DNA of 41,326 nt from an uncultured Bacteroidales bacterium. GTDB taxonomy: Bacteria; Bacteroidota; Bacteroidia; Bacteroidales; Bacteroidaceae. Under the pieces are notes generated by a model. The model did not search any database and had not been told where the DNA came from. It was given only the letters and a program-made list of their open reading frames with translations. This document shows positions 34,601 to 41,326 of this stretch, one piece after another. The translations under genes were made by a program, and so were the position numbers. Numbering within the stretch: the stretch's first letter is position 1; the number at the start of each line of letters is the position of its first letter. The DNA lies in the NCBI GenBank assembly GCA_902800925.1, contig CADCGD010000021.1, forward strand, positions 1-41,326, in the 5' to 3' direction.

Positions 34601-34892
34601 GGTGGTTGACCATTTGCATCCTAAAGATCTATTGGATAAGATGCGCTTGCTTTGCAAGCCAATGACCAAGCCAGATGTCAAGCTATGCGCCCAGTTCAAC
34701 AAGGAAACGCGCGATGGCTTGCGTATGGGCAAATACTCTGACTTGCTCAGCAAAGCCATCAACTCTATCATCTCCGTCAAGGAACAATCAAGCATAGACA
34801 GTTTCTTGGAGGGCTATGCTGGTGAACTCTTCGAAGAGCATTATGTGGGCCTTGATGATTTTGAACTCATCTGTTTCTTAGTAATCAAATAG
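31665..34892 (+). CDS. SNF2/RapA-like superfamily 2 helicase, defence-associated
   Basis: The 1075-residue protein has an N-terminal region (1-240) laid out like the phospholipase-D-like part of related helicases (IKAGSRLSIAASCFSIYAF, ELRFIFTSPTF), though I see no HxK catalytic pair. The helicase core has motif I ADSVGLGKT (266-274), motif II VVIDESHN (353-360), motif III LMLSATPVNN (399-407), motif V VLIATDCISEGQNLQ (783-797) and motif VI QRFGRIDRIGS (815-825). The C-terminal 200 residues are unassigned. The order of motifs and DESH box place it near Snf2/RapA translocases. It opens an operon with DUF4391, Mod and Res genes, with 3 bases to the next gene. Role within the system is unknown; translocation on DNA is likely. 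Confidence 0.85.
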   Translation: MELINNIGKTLRDDLMQQIKAGSRLSIAASCFSIYAFQELKETLKDIKELRFIFTSPTFTAEKTPKQQREFYIPRLDRERTLYGSEFEVKLRNELTQKAIARECAEWIREKACFKSNKTNEQMMGFINLDNISYSPINGFTTVDLGCERGNNAYTMIQKSEAPFSQAYIELFNQIWNDSSRLQVVTDEVIDSISNAYKENAPDFLYFVALYNIFNEFLEDISEDELPNEATGFKNSAIWNKLYNFQRDAALAVINKLEKYNGCILADSVGLGKTFSALAVIKYFESRNRTVLVLCPKKLYENWNTYRQNYVNNPLAKDRLNYDILYHTDLSREHGYSNDLDLDRVNWGNYDLVVIDESHNFRNGGKVSTDENGENPKENRYLRLMNKVIKAGVKTKVLMLSATPVNNRFGDLKNQLQLAYEGKAKAFDELLPTNKGIDDIFRQAQAAYNLWANFTPEERTTERLLRMLDFDFFKLLDAVTIARSRKHIQQYYDTSDIGTFPERLKPISRQPHLTDLDTAINYNEIFEQLQMLRLAIYAPSAFILPSQLYKYKEEESTTGHRLSIEEREQGIQRLMNIQLLKRLESSVNSFRLTLGRIRDYMQETLDAIARFQNGEHHISVDDYESADVDEDEQDFTIGKKKNRILLEDMDYISWQEEIKGDLEIIRLLLTMLESITPKHDSKLQQLIADLKDKFAHPINGDNKKVLIFTAFSDTALYLYDCLADKIKSKYGLNVALVTGDVEARSTLKLKEKLDFNKVLTLFSPISKEREAIYPHLHEDIDVLIATDCISEGQNLQDCDYLINYDIHWNPVRIIQRFGRIDRIGSLNAQIQLVNYWPDMTLDEYINLKGRVESRMKVTVMTATGDDNLLSPEEKDDLEYRRQQLKRLQEDVVDLEEMNSGVSIMDLGLNEFRLDLLEYMNSNHDVEHTPFGLHAVVPASSQAPAGTVFVLKNRTAGVNIDHKNQLHPFYMVYISDEGDVVVDHLHPKDLLDKMRLLCKPMTKPDVKLCAQFNKETRDGLRMGKYSDLLSKAINSIISVKEQSSIDSFLEGYAGELFEEHYVGLDDFELICFLVIK

Positions 34893-34895
34893 CCT

Positions 34896-35498
34896 ATGTA
34901 CGGATTGCCAGCATCTTCCCTTGTTAATAGGCCGCTATACAAAAAGGCTGTCTTTGAGAAGTTTAATCTCAAAGCAGCAGAGCGTGACCGTTTTGATGCT
35001 GATGTTAGTCGAATGGCTATTGTTGCCTACCTCTCACCAACGAAGATTCCTGCCCTACACCTAGGGCAAGAGGTAAAGGAGTTCTATGTGTTGCAAGTAC
35101 AACTCAAACAAAGGGAGTATGATACGAAGAACGTCCTTCTGCTTCAGAAGTTGATTCCTCAGAAGATTGTCTTCGCTTTAGAGTATGATGAGGAAGTACA
35201 ATTCTGCATTTTTCACACACGATTGCAACAATCAGAATGGAAACACATTTCTGATGCCGAGATTCCCTTGAAAGGCTTGACCTTCGATGATGTCTGGAAC
35301 AATATCGTTGCTGAGATAGGTAGTCTAGATAATACTGCAGAGGAAACACTCGAACAGCAAATCATCAATCGTGAAGAGCGTGAGAAGTTGCTTCGTCAGA
35401 TTGAAATTCTCGAAAAGCGTTGCCGTATAGAGAAACAGACAAGAAAGAAATATGAACTGCACCAGCAGTTATTAAAGTTGAAGGAGGAATTGAAATGA
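34896..35498 (+). CDS. DUF4391 protein
   Basis: The 200-residue protein has the DUF4391 pattern: MYGLPASSLVNRPLYKKAVF at the start, FDADVSRMAIVAYLSPTKIP, FYVLQVQLKQREYDTKN, KIVFALEYDEEVQFCIFHT, then SEWKHIS and LKGLTFDDVWNNIVAEIG. The last 50 residues form a strongly predicted coiled coil rich in Glu, Lys and Arg. DUF4391 genes are, to my knowledge, often found beside helicases and type III restriction genes, but no biochemical role is established. It starts 3 bases after the helicase and its stop overlaps the next gene (ATGA), consistent with a stoichiometric partner. Confidence 0.85.
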   Translation: MYGLPASSLVNRPLYKKAVFEKFNLKAAERDRFDADVSRMAIVAYLSPTKIPALHLGQEVKEFYVLQVQLKQREYDTKNVLLLQKLIPQKIVFALEYDEEVQFCIFHTRLQQSEWKHISDAEIPLKGLTFDDVWNNIVAEIGSLDNTAEETLEQQIINREEREKLLRQIEILEKRCRIEKQTRKKYELHQQLLKLKEELK

Positions 35499-36052
35499 TG
35501 CTATTATGTATATGTTTTAGTTGGAGTATATTTTGGACTGCATTAACAGCTATTGGTACACTCGCTATGGCTTTTGTTTCATACAAAACACTTTGTAAAA
35601 ATGACAACCAAGTTAAAGAGATGAAACGACAATGGGAGGAAGACCATAGGCCGTATATTGATATTGTATTGATTGATTCCAATGCCAATTATACAACAGA
35701 TTCTCGTTCTATATTCATTGAAAATTATGGTAAGGGCATCGCCAATAATGTAAACATTCATTTTGACGATTCTTTTATAGATGGAATCCCTTGCGATGAC
35801 TTAAAAGATTATTTGCATAAGCTCCAGACCAAGTCTTATAGAATCATATATGGAAGAAATCAATCTGTTCCATTTTGCAACATATTGAATGATAGCCGAA
35901 CTAATTATCGAATAAACACAAAGGTTTTTGATTATAACAAGAAAAACGAGCTAATTGAATATCTAAAGAATCCAATCACTGCTACAGTTAGATATTCTTG
36001 GAATGGGAGGACCTATGAAGAGATTTTTTTATTGAAATACAACAAAGATTAA
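35495..36052 (+). CDS. Single-TM membrane protein of unknown function, AT-rich
   Basis: The 185-residue protein has one or two hydrophobic stretches at the N-terminus (MLLCICFSWSIFWTALTAIG then TLAMAFVSYKTL), a short basic and charged linker (KEMKRQWEEDHRPYIDI), and a C-terminal domain of alternating beta-strand-like segments (SRSIFIENYGKGIANNVNIH, TATVRYSWNGRTYEEIFLL) without a recognised motif. Its DNA is clearly AT-richer and its codons less regular than those of helicase, DUF4391 and Res, suggesting separate acquisition. The ATGA overlap with DUF4391 and 16-base gap to mod place it inside the operon. I do not know it as a standard part of type III systems. It may sense or anchor at the membrane. 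Confidence 0.7.
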   Translation: MMLLCICFSWSIFWTALTAIGTLAMAFVSYKTLCKNDNQVKEMKRQWEEDHRPYIDIVLIDSNANYTTDSRSIFIENYGKGIANNVNIHFDDSFIDGIPCDDLKDYLHKLQTKSYRIIYGRNQSVPFCNILNDSRTNYRINTKVFDYNKKNELIEYLKNPITATVRYSWNGRTYEEIFLLKYNKD

Positions 36053-36068
36053 AGAATACAATAGAGAT

Positions 36069-38105
36069 ATGGAGAAACTGGAAATGCAAACTACGAATGT
36101 GGTAGATGAGAATATCAAGAAGATTGGGGAACTTTTCCCTAATTGCTTGACAGAGACATTGGATGAGAATGGTCGCCCTCAAAAGGCTATTGACTTTGAC
36201 CAACTGCGTCAGGAGTTGTCAAAGAATATTGTGGAGGGACCAGAAGAGCGATATCAGTTTACGTGGCCTGATAAGCGCAATGCCATCCGTCTGGCAAATG
36301 CTCCTACTACTGACACACTTCGGCCTTGCCGTGAGGAGAGTGTGGATTTCGACAACACCCAGAACCTATATATCGAAGGTGATAACCTTGAAGTCCTAAA
36401 ACTCCTGCGTCAGAACTATCTGGGTAAGGTAAAGATGATATATATTGACCCACCATACAATACTGGAAATGACTTTGTGTATAATGACGACTTTGACCAA
36501 AATTCAGAATATTACAAGCACAATAGTGGGCAGTTTGATGAATTAGGAAACCGTCTTGTTACCAATACTGAGAGCAATGGTCGCTTCCATACGGATTGGC
36601 TTAACATGATTTATCCTCGCCTGAAAGTGGCTAAGGACTTGTTGAGTGAAGATGGGGTGATATTCATCTCAATAGATGATAATGAACTGGAGAACCTGAT
36701 AAAAATGGGTTGTGAAATCTTTGGTGATTATAATTATATTGGTTCATTATCTGTCGAGAACAATCCAAAGGGAAGGAAAAACTCTGATTATATTTCAGTA
36801 AGTTCAGAATATTGTGTAATTTTTGCAAGGAGCAAAGACAAGTCATCATTTATTGAGAATGTTCCCAAAAAAGCTAGTGATATGACATTGGATGAAAATG
36901 GCAAATACGTACATAATAGTGGGAAGAGAGTATTGGTAGGTGATAATAGCTTTAACAAAAAGGTTACGAAGATTAGTTCCGATAAGAATTATGTTGTATA
37001 TTATAATGCAAATACTGATGAACTAATTACAAAAAAAGAAGAAGTAGGTCAATTTGATAAAGCATTGGTGGATAATGGGTATGTTCGATATGCTTCAGAA
37101 CACAATGGATTTTTGATAGAAAACACATATACAGAAGATAAATTTAAGGAACTATTTAAAGCTAAGGCTTTGCAATTCTCAAAAGATAAAATATACGAGA
37201 AGAATTTTAGTGATACAATACGTATCAAAAGCCAACTTACAAATAGAGAATATGAAGCTATAGTAAGGGGAGAAAAAAAAGTCTATAGTATGGAGTTGAC
37301 CACGACTGGGGGTGGTACTTGTCTGAAAAATTTATTCGGCGTTTCGGATTCCCCCTTTCCAGCCCCTAAAAATGTTGGTTATCTAAAACTACTTATTTCT
37401 TTATTTCCATCAGATCCATATATTGTGTTGGACTTTTTTTCTGGTTCTTCTACTACAGCACATGCAGTTACGCAACTTAATGCAGAAGATGGTGGAAACC
37501 GTAAATTTATTATGGTGCAATTACCAGAAAATCTCGATGAATCATTAGAAAAGGCTGATACTCTTAGCAAGCCTAGCATAGAGTCTGCCATTAAAATTTG
37601 TGACGAGCTTGGTTTTTCTCATTTACTAACAGAAATCGGCAAAGAACGTATTCGTCGTGCTGGCAAGAAAATCATGGAAGAGCACCCAGAAGTTAGAGAC
37701 CTTGATACTGGCTTCCGTGTACTGAAATTGGATTCGTCTAATATGAACGACGTGTTCTATACCCCGGAGGCATTCACGGAACACGACCTGTTTGAAGATA
37801 ATATCAAGGGAGATCGTAAAGACGAAGACCTACTGTTTCAAACGATGATAGAACTGGGCATCGAACTATCAGCAAAGATAGAGAAGAAGAGTATTGCAGG
37901 CAAGACGGTATGGAGTGTGAGTGATGGCTATCTGATGGCTTGCTTCGACAAGGATGTGAACGAAACAACCATCAAGGAAATTGCAAAGATGAAACCATTC
38001 TACTTCGTGATGCGCGACAGCAGTATGGCTACAGATAACGTGGCTGACAACTTCGAGCAGATTTGGAGTGAGTATAGCAAAGATACCGTACGCAGAATTC
38101 TCTAA
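36069..38105 (+). CDS. mod: Type III DNA methyltransferase (Mod), beta class
   Basis: The 678-residue protein is an adenine-N6-type DNA methyltransferase of the type III Mod family. The catalytic motif DPPYNTG (127-133) precedes the AdoMet motif VLDFFSGSSTTAHAV (453-467), the order of beta-class enzymes. The stretch between (about 225-440) should hold the target recognition domain; its DNA (about 36740-37390) is AT-rich compared with both flanks, as expected if recognition domains are exchanged. The N-terminus (VEGPEERYQFTWPDKRNAIR, YIEGDNLEVLKLLRQNYLGK) is typical. It modifies one strand of an asymmetric site and guides Res. It is separated by 11 bases from res. No phase-variable repeat tract is seen at its 5' end. 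Confidence 0.93.
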   Translation: MEKLEMQTTNVVDENIKKIGELFPNCLTETLDENGRPQKAIDFDQLRQELSKNIVEGPEERYQFTWPDKRNAIRLANAPTTDTLRPCREESVDFDNTQNLYIEGDNLEVLKLLRQNYLGKVKMIYIDPPYNTGNDFVYNDDFDQNSEYYKHNSGQFDELGNRLVTNTESNGRFHTDWLNMIYPRLKVAKDLLSEDGVIFISIDDNELENLIKMGCEIFGDYNYIGSLSVENNPKGRKNSDYISVSSEYCVIFARSKDKSSFIENVPKKASDMTLDENGKYVHNSGKRVLVGDNSFNKKVTKISSDKNYVVYYNANTDELITKKEEVGQFDKALVDNGYVRYASEHNGFLIENTYTEDKFKELFKAKALQFSKDKIYEKNFSDTIRIKSQLTNREYEAIVRGEKKVYSMELTTTGGGTCLKNLFGVSDSPFPAPKNVGYLKLLISLFPSDPYIVLDFFSGSSTTAHAVTQLNAEDGGNRKFIMVQLPENLDESLEKADTLSKPSIESAIKICDELGFSHLLTEIGKERIRRAGKKIMEEHPEVRDLDTGFRVLKLDSSNMNDVFYTPEAFTEHDLFEDNIKGDRKDEDLLFQTMIELGIELSAKIEKKSIAGKTVWSVSDGYLMACFDKDVNETTIKEIAKMKPFYFVMRDSSMATDNVADNFEQIWSEYSKDTVRRIL

Positions 38106-38116
38106 TTGTAAGTCGA

Positions 38117-41100
38117 ATGAAATTTAAGTTTAAGATACAACAATACCAGACTGATGCTGTAGAGGCTACTGTGAATGTGTTTGCAGGACAGGCTTCGAAA
38201 ACGAGTGCGCAGTATCGTCGTGACTTGGGTAAGACAAAAGGACGTATTGTCTTCGATGACGAATATGTGGGCTATAAGAATGCTGATGTGGAATTACAAG
38301 GCTCTCAGTTGTTGGCCAATATCCAACAGCAACAGGCTATCTACAATATTCCTAAGTCAACAAAGCTGAGTCAGCCTGACGGATTAGGTGCATGTTCGCT
38401 CGATATAGAAATGGAAACGGGTACTGGTAAAACCTATGTCTATATCAAGACGATGTTTGAACTGAATAAGCGCTATGGATGGAGTAAGTTCATCGTGGTG
38501 GTGCCTAGCATTGCTATTCGTGAGGGCGTGGCCAAGAGCTTTGCGATGTTGGCAGAGCACTTCCAGGAACACTATGGCAAGCAGGCTATACCTTTTGTAT
38601 ATAATAGTAGTAACCTGAATGCCATTGATGATTTCTCGAGTAGTGCCGACATCCGTGTGATGATTATCAATACGCAGGCTTTCAACTCGTCGTTTAATGA
38701 GGCGAAGAATGTAGAAGGTCGTAAGGGTGACGCAGCAGCACGTATCATCTATACCCGTCGTGACGATTTCCAAAGTCGCCGCCCTATTGATGTGATAGCA
38801 GCCAACAGACCAATCATCATTATTGATGAACCACAGAAGATGGAAGGTGTGGCTACACAAAAGGCTTTGAAGAACTTCAAGCCGCTGTTCGTGCTGAACT
38901 ACTCGGCAACGCATAAGACTTCGCACAACTGCGTATATGCTCTTGATGCCCTTGATGCCTATCGCCAGCGACTGGTGAAGAAGATACAGGTAAAGGGTAT
39001 CACACTACAAAACCTGTTAGGGAATCAGAGCTATATATATTTCGATAGTATCGTGCTTTCAAAGAACAAGGCTCCAGAGGTGAAGTTGGAGATAGAGGTA
39101 AAAGGGGCAAGCAGCACTCGCAGGCAGATATGTAAGTTCAGTCAAGGTGATTCTCTTTTTGACACCAGTCAACTGCAAGCCTATAAGGACTTTGTAATTA
39201 CAGACATCAACCCACTTACCAACATGATTTATTTCATGAATGGCGACTCGCTACATAAAGGTGAGGTGATGGGTGATGTATCAGAGAAGCAGCTTCAGCG
39301 CATACAGGTAAGAGAAACAATCAAGTCACACTTCGAGAAAGAAGCGATGCTCTTCAAGCAGGGCATCAAGACGCTGTCGCTATTCTTTATTGACGAGGTG
39401 GCTAACTACAAAGGTTATGACGAGCAAGGCGAGGTAGTGAAAGGTGACCTGTGGAAGATATTCGAGGATGAGTATATGCTCTATTTGAATAATCATCTAT
39501 CGCTCTTTGAGGATGATTACCAGCGTTATTTGAAACGATTCTCTGCCAGCGAAGTTCATAATGGATATTTCTCTATCGACAAGAAAGGTAAGGCACAGAA
39601 TAGTAAGGAGAAGGATAGTGAAGAAAATAGACCTGCATACGACCTGATCCTGAAGAACAAGGAGCGACTGTTGAGTTTCGAGGAGCCTACACGATTTATC
39701 TTCTCGCACTCCGCATTACGTGAAGGTTGGGATAATCCTAATGTGTTCCAGATTTGTACCCTTCGTCATGCTAACAGCAATACAGCCAAGCGTCAGGAGG
39801 TAGGACGAGGACTACGTATCTGTGTGGATCAGCAAGGCGTGAGAATGGATAAGGAATTGTTGGGTGATGCTGTTCATGACATCAATCGTCTGACTGTGAT
39901 TGCCAACGAGAGCTATAGCACCTTTGCAGATGCCTTGCAGAAAGAGACTCGTGAAGCTTTGCGTGAACGTCCGTCTGTGGCTAATGTCGCATACTTTGAG
40001 GGACGTAAGTTCAAGATAGGTGAAGAGGAGCATGTTATCTCACAGATGGAAGCTTCTGCCATTATCAACTATCTCTACGAGAATGACTATGTTGATGATA
40101 AGGGTAATATCCAGCAGTCTTATCATGAGGATTTGCGTAATGGTACGTTAGCACCTCTGAGCAAGAAGCTGGAGCCTATGGGTGAACAGATTCACAAACT
40201 CGTTCAGAGTATCTTTGACCCGTCAGCATTCGATGATATGATAGAGGATGCTAACAAGAAGGCTGAGGTGGTGAATGATCATCTGAATGAGAATGCTGCC
40301 AAGGATGAGTTCAAGCGTCTGTGGGAACAAATCAATCATCGCTATGTTTATACCGTTCACTATGACAGCGAAGAACTTATCAGGAAGGCTATCGCCTCGA
40401 TTGACAAGAACCTGACGGTAACAAAACTGAAATATATTGTTACTACAGGTGAACAAGGCGAGGATGAGGTGGACTTTACAGGTAAACAGCAAACTCGAAC
40501 AAAGGAGCTACGTGAGGTTTCGACTAGCGATGTTGCATACGATTTGGTGGGTGATATCGCACGAGGTGCTACACTGACTCGTCGTACTGTAGTTCGCATC
40601 CTTAAGGGTATTAATCAGGCGAAACTCTATTTGTTTAAGAACAACCCAGAGGAGTTTATCCGTAATGTTATCCGTCTGATAAAAGACGAGAAGGCCACCA
40701 TGATAGTGGAGCATATATCGTATAATCGTACAGAACAACAATACGATACGAGCATCTTTACGAATGAGAAGAGTCGCCAAAGCGTGGATAATGCATACGA
40801 AGCCAAGAAGCATATCCTTGACTATGTGTTCACAGACAGCAAGGGTGAGAGGAAGTTCGCAGAAGACCTGGATGATGCCAAAGAAGTATGTGTCTATGCT
40901 CGCTTACCTCGTACATTTAAGATTCCTACACCTGTTGGGCATTATGCTCCAGACTGGGCTATCGCCTTTAATGATAATATGGGAGTGAAGCACATCTTCT
41001 TTGTGGCAGAAACAAAAGGTAGCTTGCGATCTATGGATTTGAAAGGTGCAGAACTTGCCAAGATAGAATGTGCTAAAAAACTCTTCAACGAGTTGTCAAC

Positions 41101-41170
41101 GAGCAAGGTGCGTTATCACGAAGTGACTGACTATCAAAATATGTTGAATGAGATTAATAGCTTGATGTAA
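38117..41170 (+). CDS. res: Type III restriction enzyme, Res subunit (helicase-nuclease)
   Basis: The 1017-residue protein is a superfamily 2 ATPase fused to a nuclease. Helicase motifs: EMETGTGKT (Walker A, 98-106), IIIIDEPQKM (Walker B DEPQ, 237-240), LNYSATHKT, and the C-terminal helicase block FIFSHSALREGWDNPNVFQI with RQEVGRGLRI. The C-terminus carries a PD-(D/E)xK nuclease site, YAPDWAIAF then FFVAETKG. It binds Mod, translocates or slides on unmodified DNA and cuts near the recognition site when two complexes meet. Length and motifs look complete. It is the last gene of the operon, and no obvious intrinsic terminator of its own lies downstream. Confidence 0.94.
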   Translation: MKFKFKIQQYQTDAVEATVNVFAGQASKTSAQYRRDLGKTKGRIVFDDEYVGYKNADVELQGSQLLANIQQQQAIYNIPKSTKLSQPDGLGACSLDIEMETGTGKTYVYIKTMFELNKRYGWSKFIVVVPSIAIREGVAKSFAMLAEHFQEHYGKQAIPFVYNSSNLNAIDDFSSSADIRVMIINTQAFNSSFNEAKNVEGRKGDAAARIIYTRRDDFQSRRPIDVIAANRPIIIIDEPQKMEGVATQKALKNFKPLFVLNYSATHKTSHNCVYALDALDAYRQRLVKKIQVKGITLQNLLGNQSYIYFDSIVLSKNKAPEVKLEIEVKGASSTRRQICKFSQGDSLFDTSQLQAYKDFVITDINPLTNMIYFMNGDSLHKGEVMGDVSEKQLQRIQVRETIKSHFEKEAMLFKQGIKTLSLFFIDEVANYKGYDEQGEVVKGDLWKIFEDEYMLYLNNHLSLFEDDYQRYLKRFSASEVHNGYFSIDKKGKAQNSKEKDSEENRPAYDLILKNKERLLSFEEPTRFIFSHSALREGWDNPNVFQICTLRHANSNTAKRQEVGRGLRICVDQQGVRMDKELLGDAVHDINRLTVIANESYSTFADALQKETREALRERPSVANVAYFEGRKFKIGEEEHVISQMEASAIINYLYENDYVDDKGNIQQSYHEDLRNGTLAPLSKKLEPMGEQIHKLVQSIFDPSAFDDMIEDANKKAEVVNDHLNENAAKDEFKRLWEQINHRYVYTVHYDSEELIRKAIASIDKNLTVTKLKYIVTTGEQGEDEVDFTGKQQTRTKELREVSTSDVAYDLVGDIARGATLTRRTVVRILKGINQAKLYLFKNNPEEFIRNVIRLIKDEKATMIVEHISYNRTEQQYDTSIFTNEKSRQSVDNAYEAKKHILDYVFTDSKGERKFAEDLDDAKEVCVYARLPRTFKIPTPVGHYAPDWAIAFNDNMGVKHIFFVAETKGSLRSMDLKGAELAKIECAKKLFNELSTSKVRYHEVTDYQNMLNEINSLM

Positions 41171-41225
41171 TACAAAGGTTATGATTGTGTCAGGTACTAG
41201 GTCCCTGACATAACTGGATACTAAG

Positions 41226-41264
41226 AAAAAAAACGGCAGACCATCAATCAAGATGTCTGCCGTT
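41226..41264 (-). terminator. Terminator, mainly for the minus-strand gene entering from the right
   Basis: AACGGCAGAC (41232-41241) pairs with GTCTGCCGTT (41255-41264), a perfect 10-bp stem with a 13-base loop. On the minus strand it is followed by a run of eight T. On plus the following GTCTTTCT is a weaker tail, so it may also stop transcripts of the restriction operon. Confidence 0.8.
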
Positions 41265-41283
41265 GTCTTTCTATAGGTAAGCA

Positions 41284-41326
41284 TTATTCCACAGCAATAA
41301 GCTCACGGCCTATTTTATGCAGACCT
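41284..41326 (-). CDS. C-terminal end of a gene continuing past the right edge
   Basis: On the minus strand the last codons read ...GLHKIGRELIAVE followed by TAA, 19 bases before a strong terminator. Only 13 complete sense codons fall in the window, too few to identify the protein. The call rests on the open frame and the terminator position. Confidence 0.45.
   Translation of the reverse strand, partial: GLHKIGRELIAVE

Noticed and set aside
41176-41212. Small inverted repeat TGTCAGG/CCTGACA after res as a terminator
   Set aside because: The stem is only 7 bp and no U-run follows; the stronger hairpin at 41226-41264 is more credible.

Overview
The window comes from a Bacteroidales bacterium, most likely Prevotella or a close relative. 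Nearly every intergenic region carries the Bacteroidota promoter (TTTG about 19-21 bases upstream of TAnnTTTG). The gene content also fits: a SusR/HTCS-like sensor, DUF4421, DUF5020, DUF4886 and DUF1460 proteins, and a cysteine-poor HisB phosphatase domain. I could run no database search, so all family calls come from reading translated motifs.

Layout. 1-255 (minus): what looks like the leader and promoter of an rRNA operon lying off the left edge, then a terminator for the PBP1A gene. 256-2577 (minus): PBP1A. 2684-3962 (plus): pyrB, broken by an internal deletion and frameshift, followed by intact pyrI. 4061-7972: glyA and a periplasmic two-component-type sensor with no kinase. 8000-8818: a structured leader and ribE, whose start codon is unclear. 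8813-13708 (minus): a five-gene run (Gfo/Idh/MocA oxidoreductase, DUF4421, DUF1460, DUF1232, FAD dehydrogenase). 13796-15765: a membrane protein and hisB. 15768-16697 (minus): a degenerate nucleotidyltransferase-like protein. 16816-20140: a divergent NAD-dependent DNA ligase and metY. 20197-20267 (minus): tRNA-Gln(CTG), sharing a two-way terminator with metY. 20450-25126: rsfS-ftsH-cdsA, a mini sigma factor and a DUF4886 protein. 25128-29707 (minus): ade, a PQ-loop protein, surE, lpxB and DUF5020. 29827-31101: a guanine deaminase divergent from ade, so two purine deaminases share one intergenic region.

31102-41170 is the accessory region. It opens with 563 bases without a protein gene that hold two RNA units fired outward from adjacent promoters. 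One is a minus-strand small RNA of about 130-140 nt with its own promoter, a long closing stem and a terminator. The other is a plus-strand leader of about 335 nt with a 124-nt nested hairpin, a possible attenuator and a tiny reading frame. The leader runs into a tightly packed five-gene operon: an SNF2-type helicase, a DUF4391 protein, an AT-rich single-TM protein, a type III DNA methyltransferase (Mod) and a type III restriction subunit (Res). I read this as a type III restriction-modification system enlarged with a second helicase, DUF4391 and a membrane accessory, and headed by a structured RNA. It is the best candidate for something undescribed here. The window ends with a terminator and the last codons of a minus-strand gene.

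How genes may work together: ade, guaD, surE and possibly the DUF5020 barrel suggest use of external purines or nucleotides. The Mod/Res pair would mark self DNA and cut unmodified DNA, with the helicase, DUF4391 and membrane protein as accessories of unknown role. Two conserved enzymes (pyrB, ribE) have damaged 5' regions; these may be real lesions or assembly faults and should be checked against reads.
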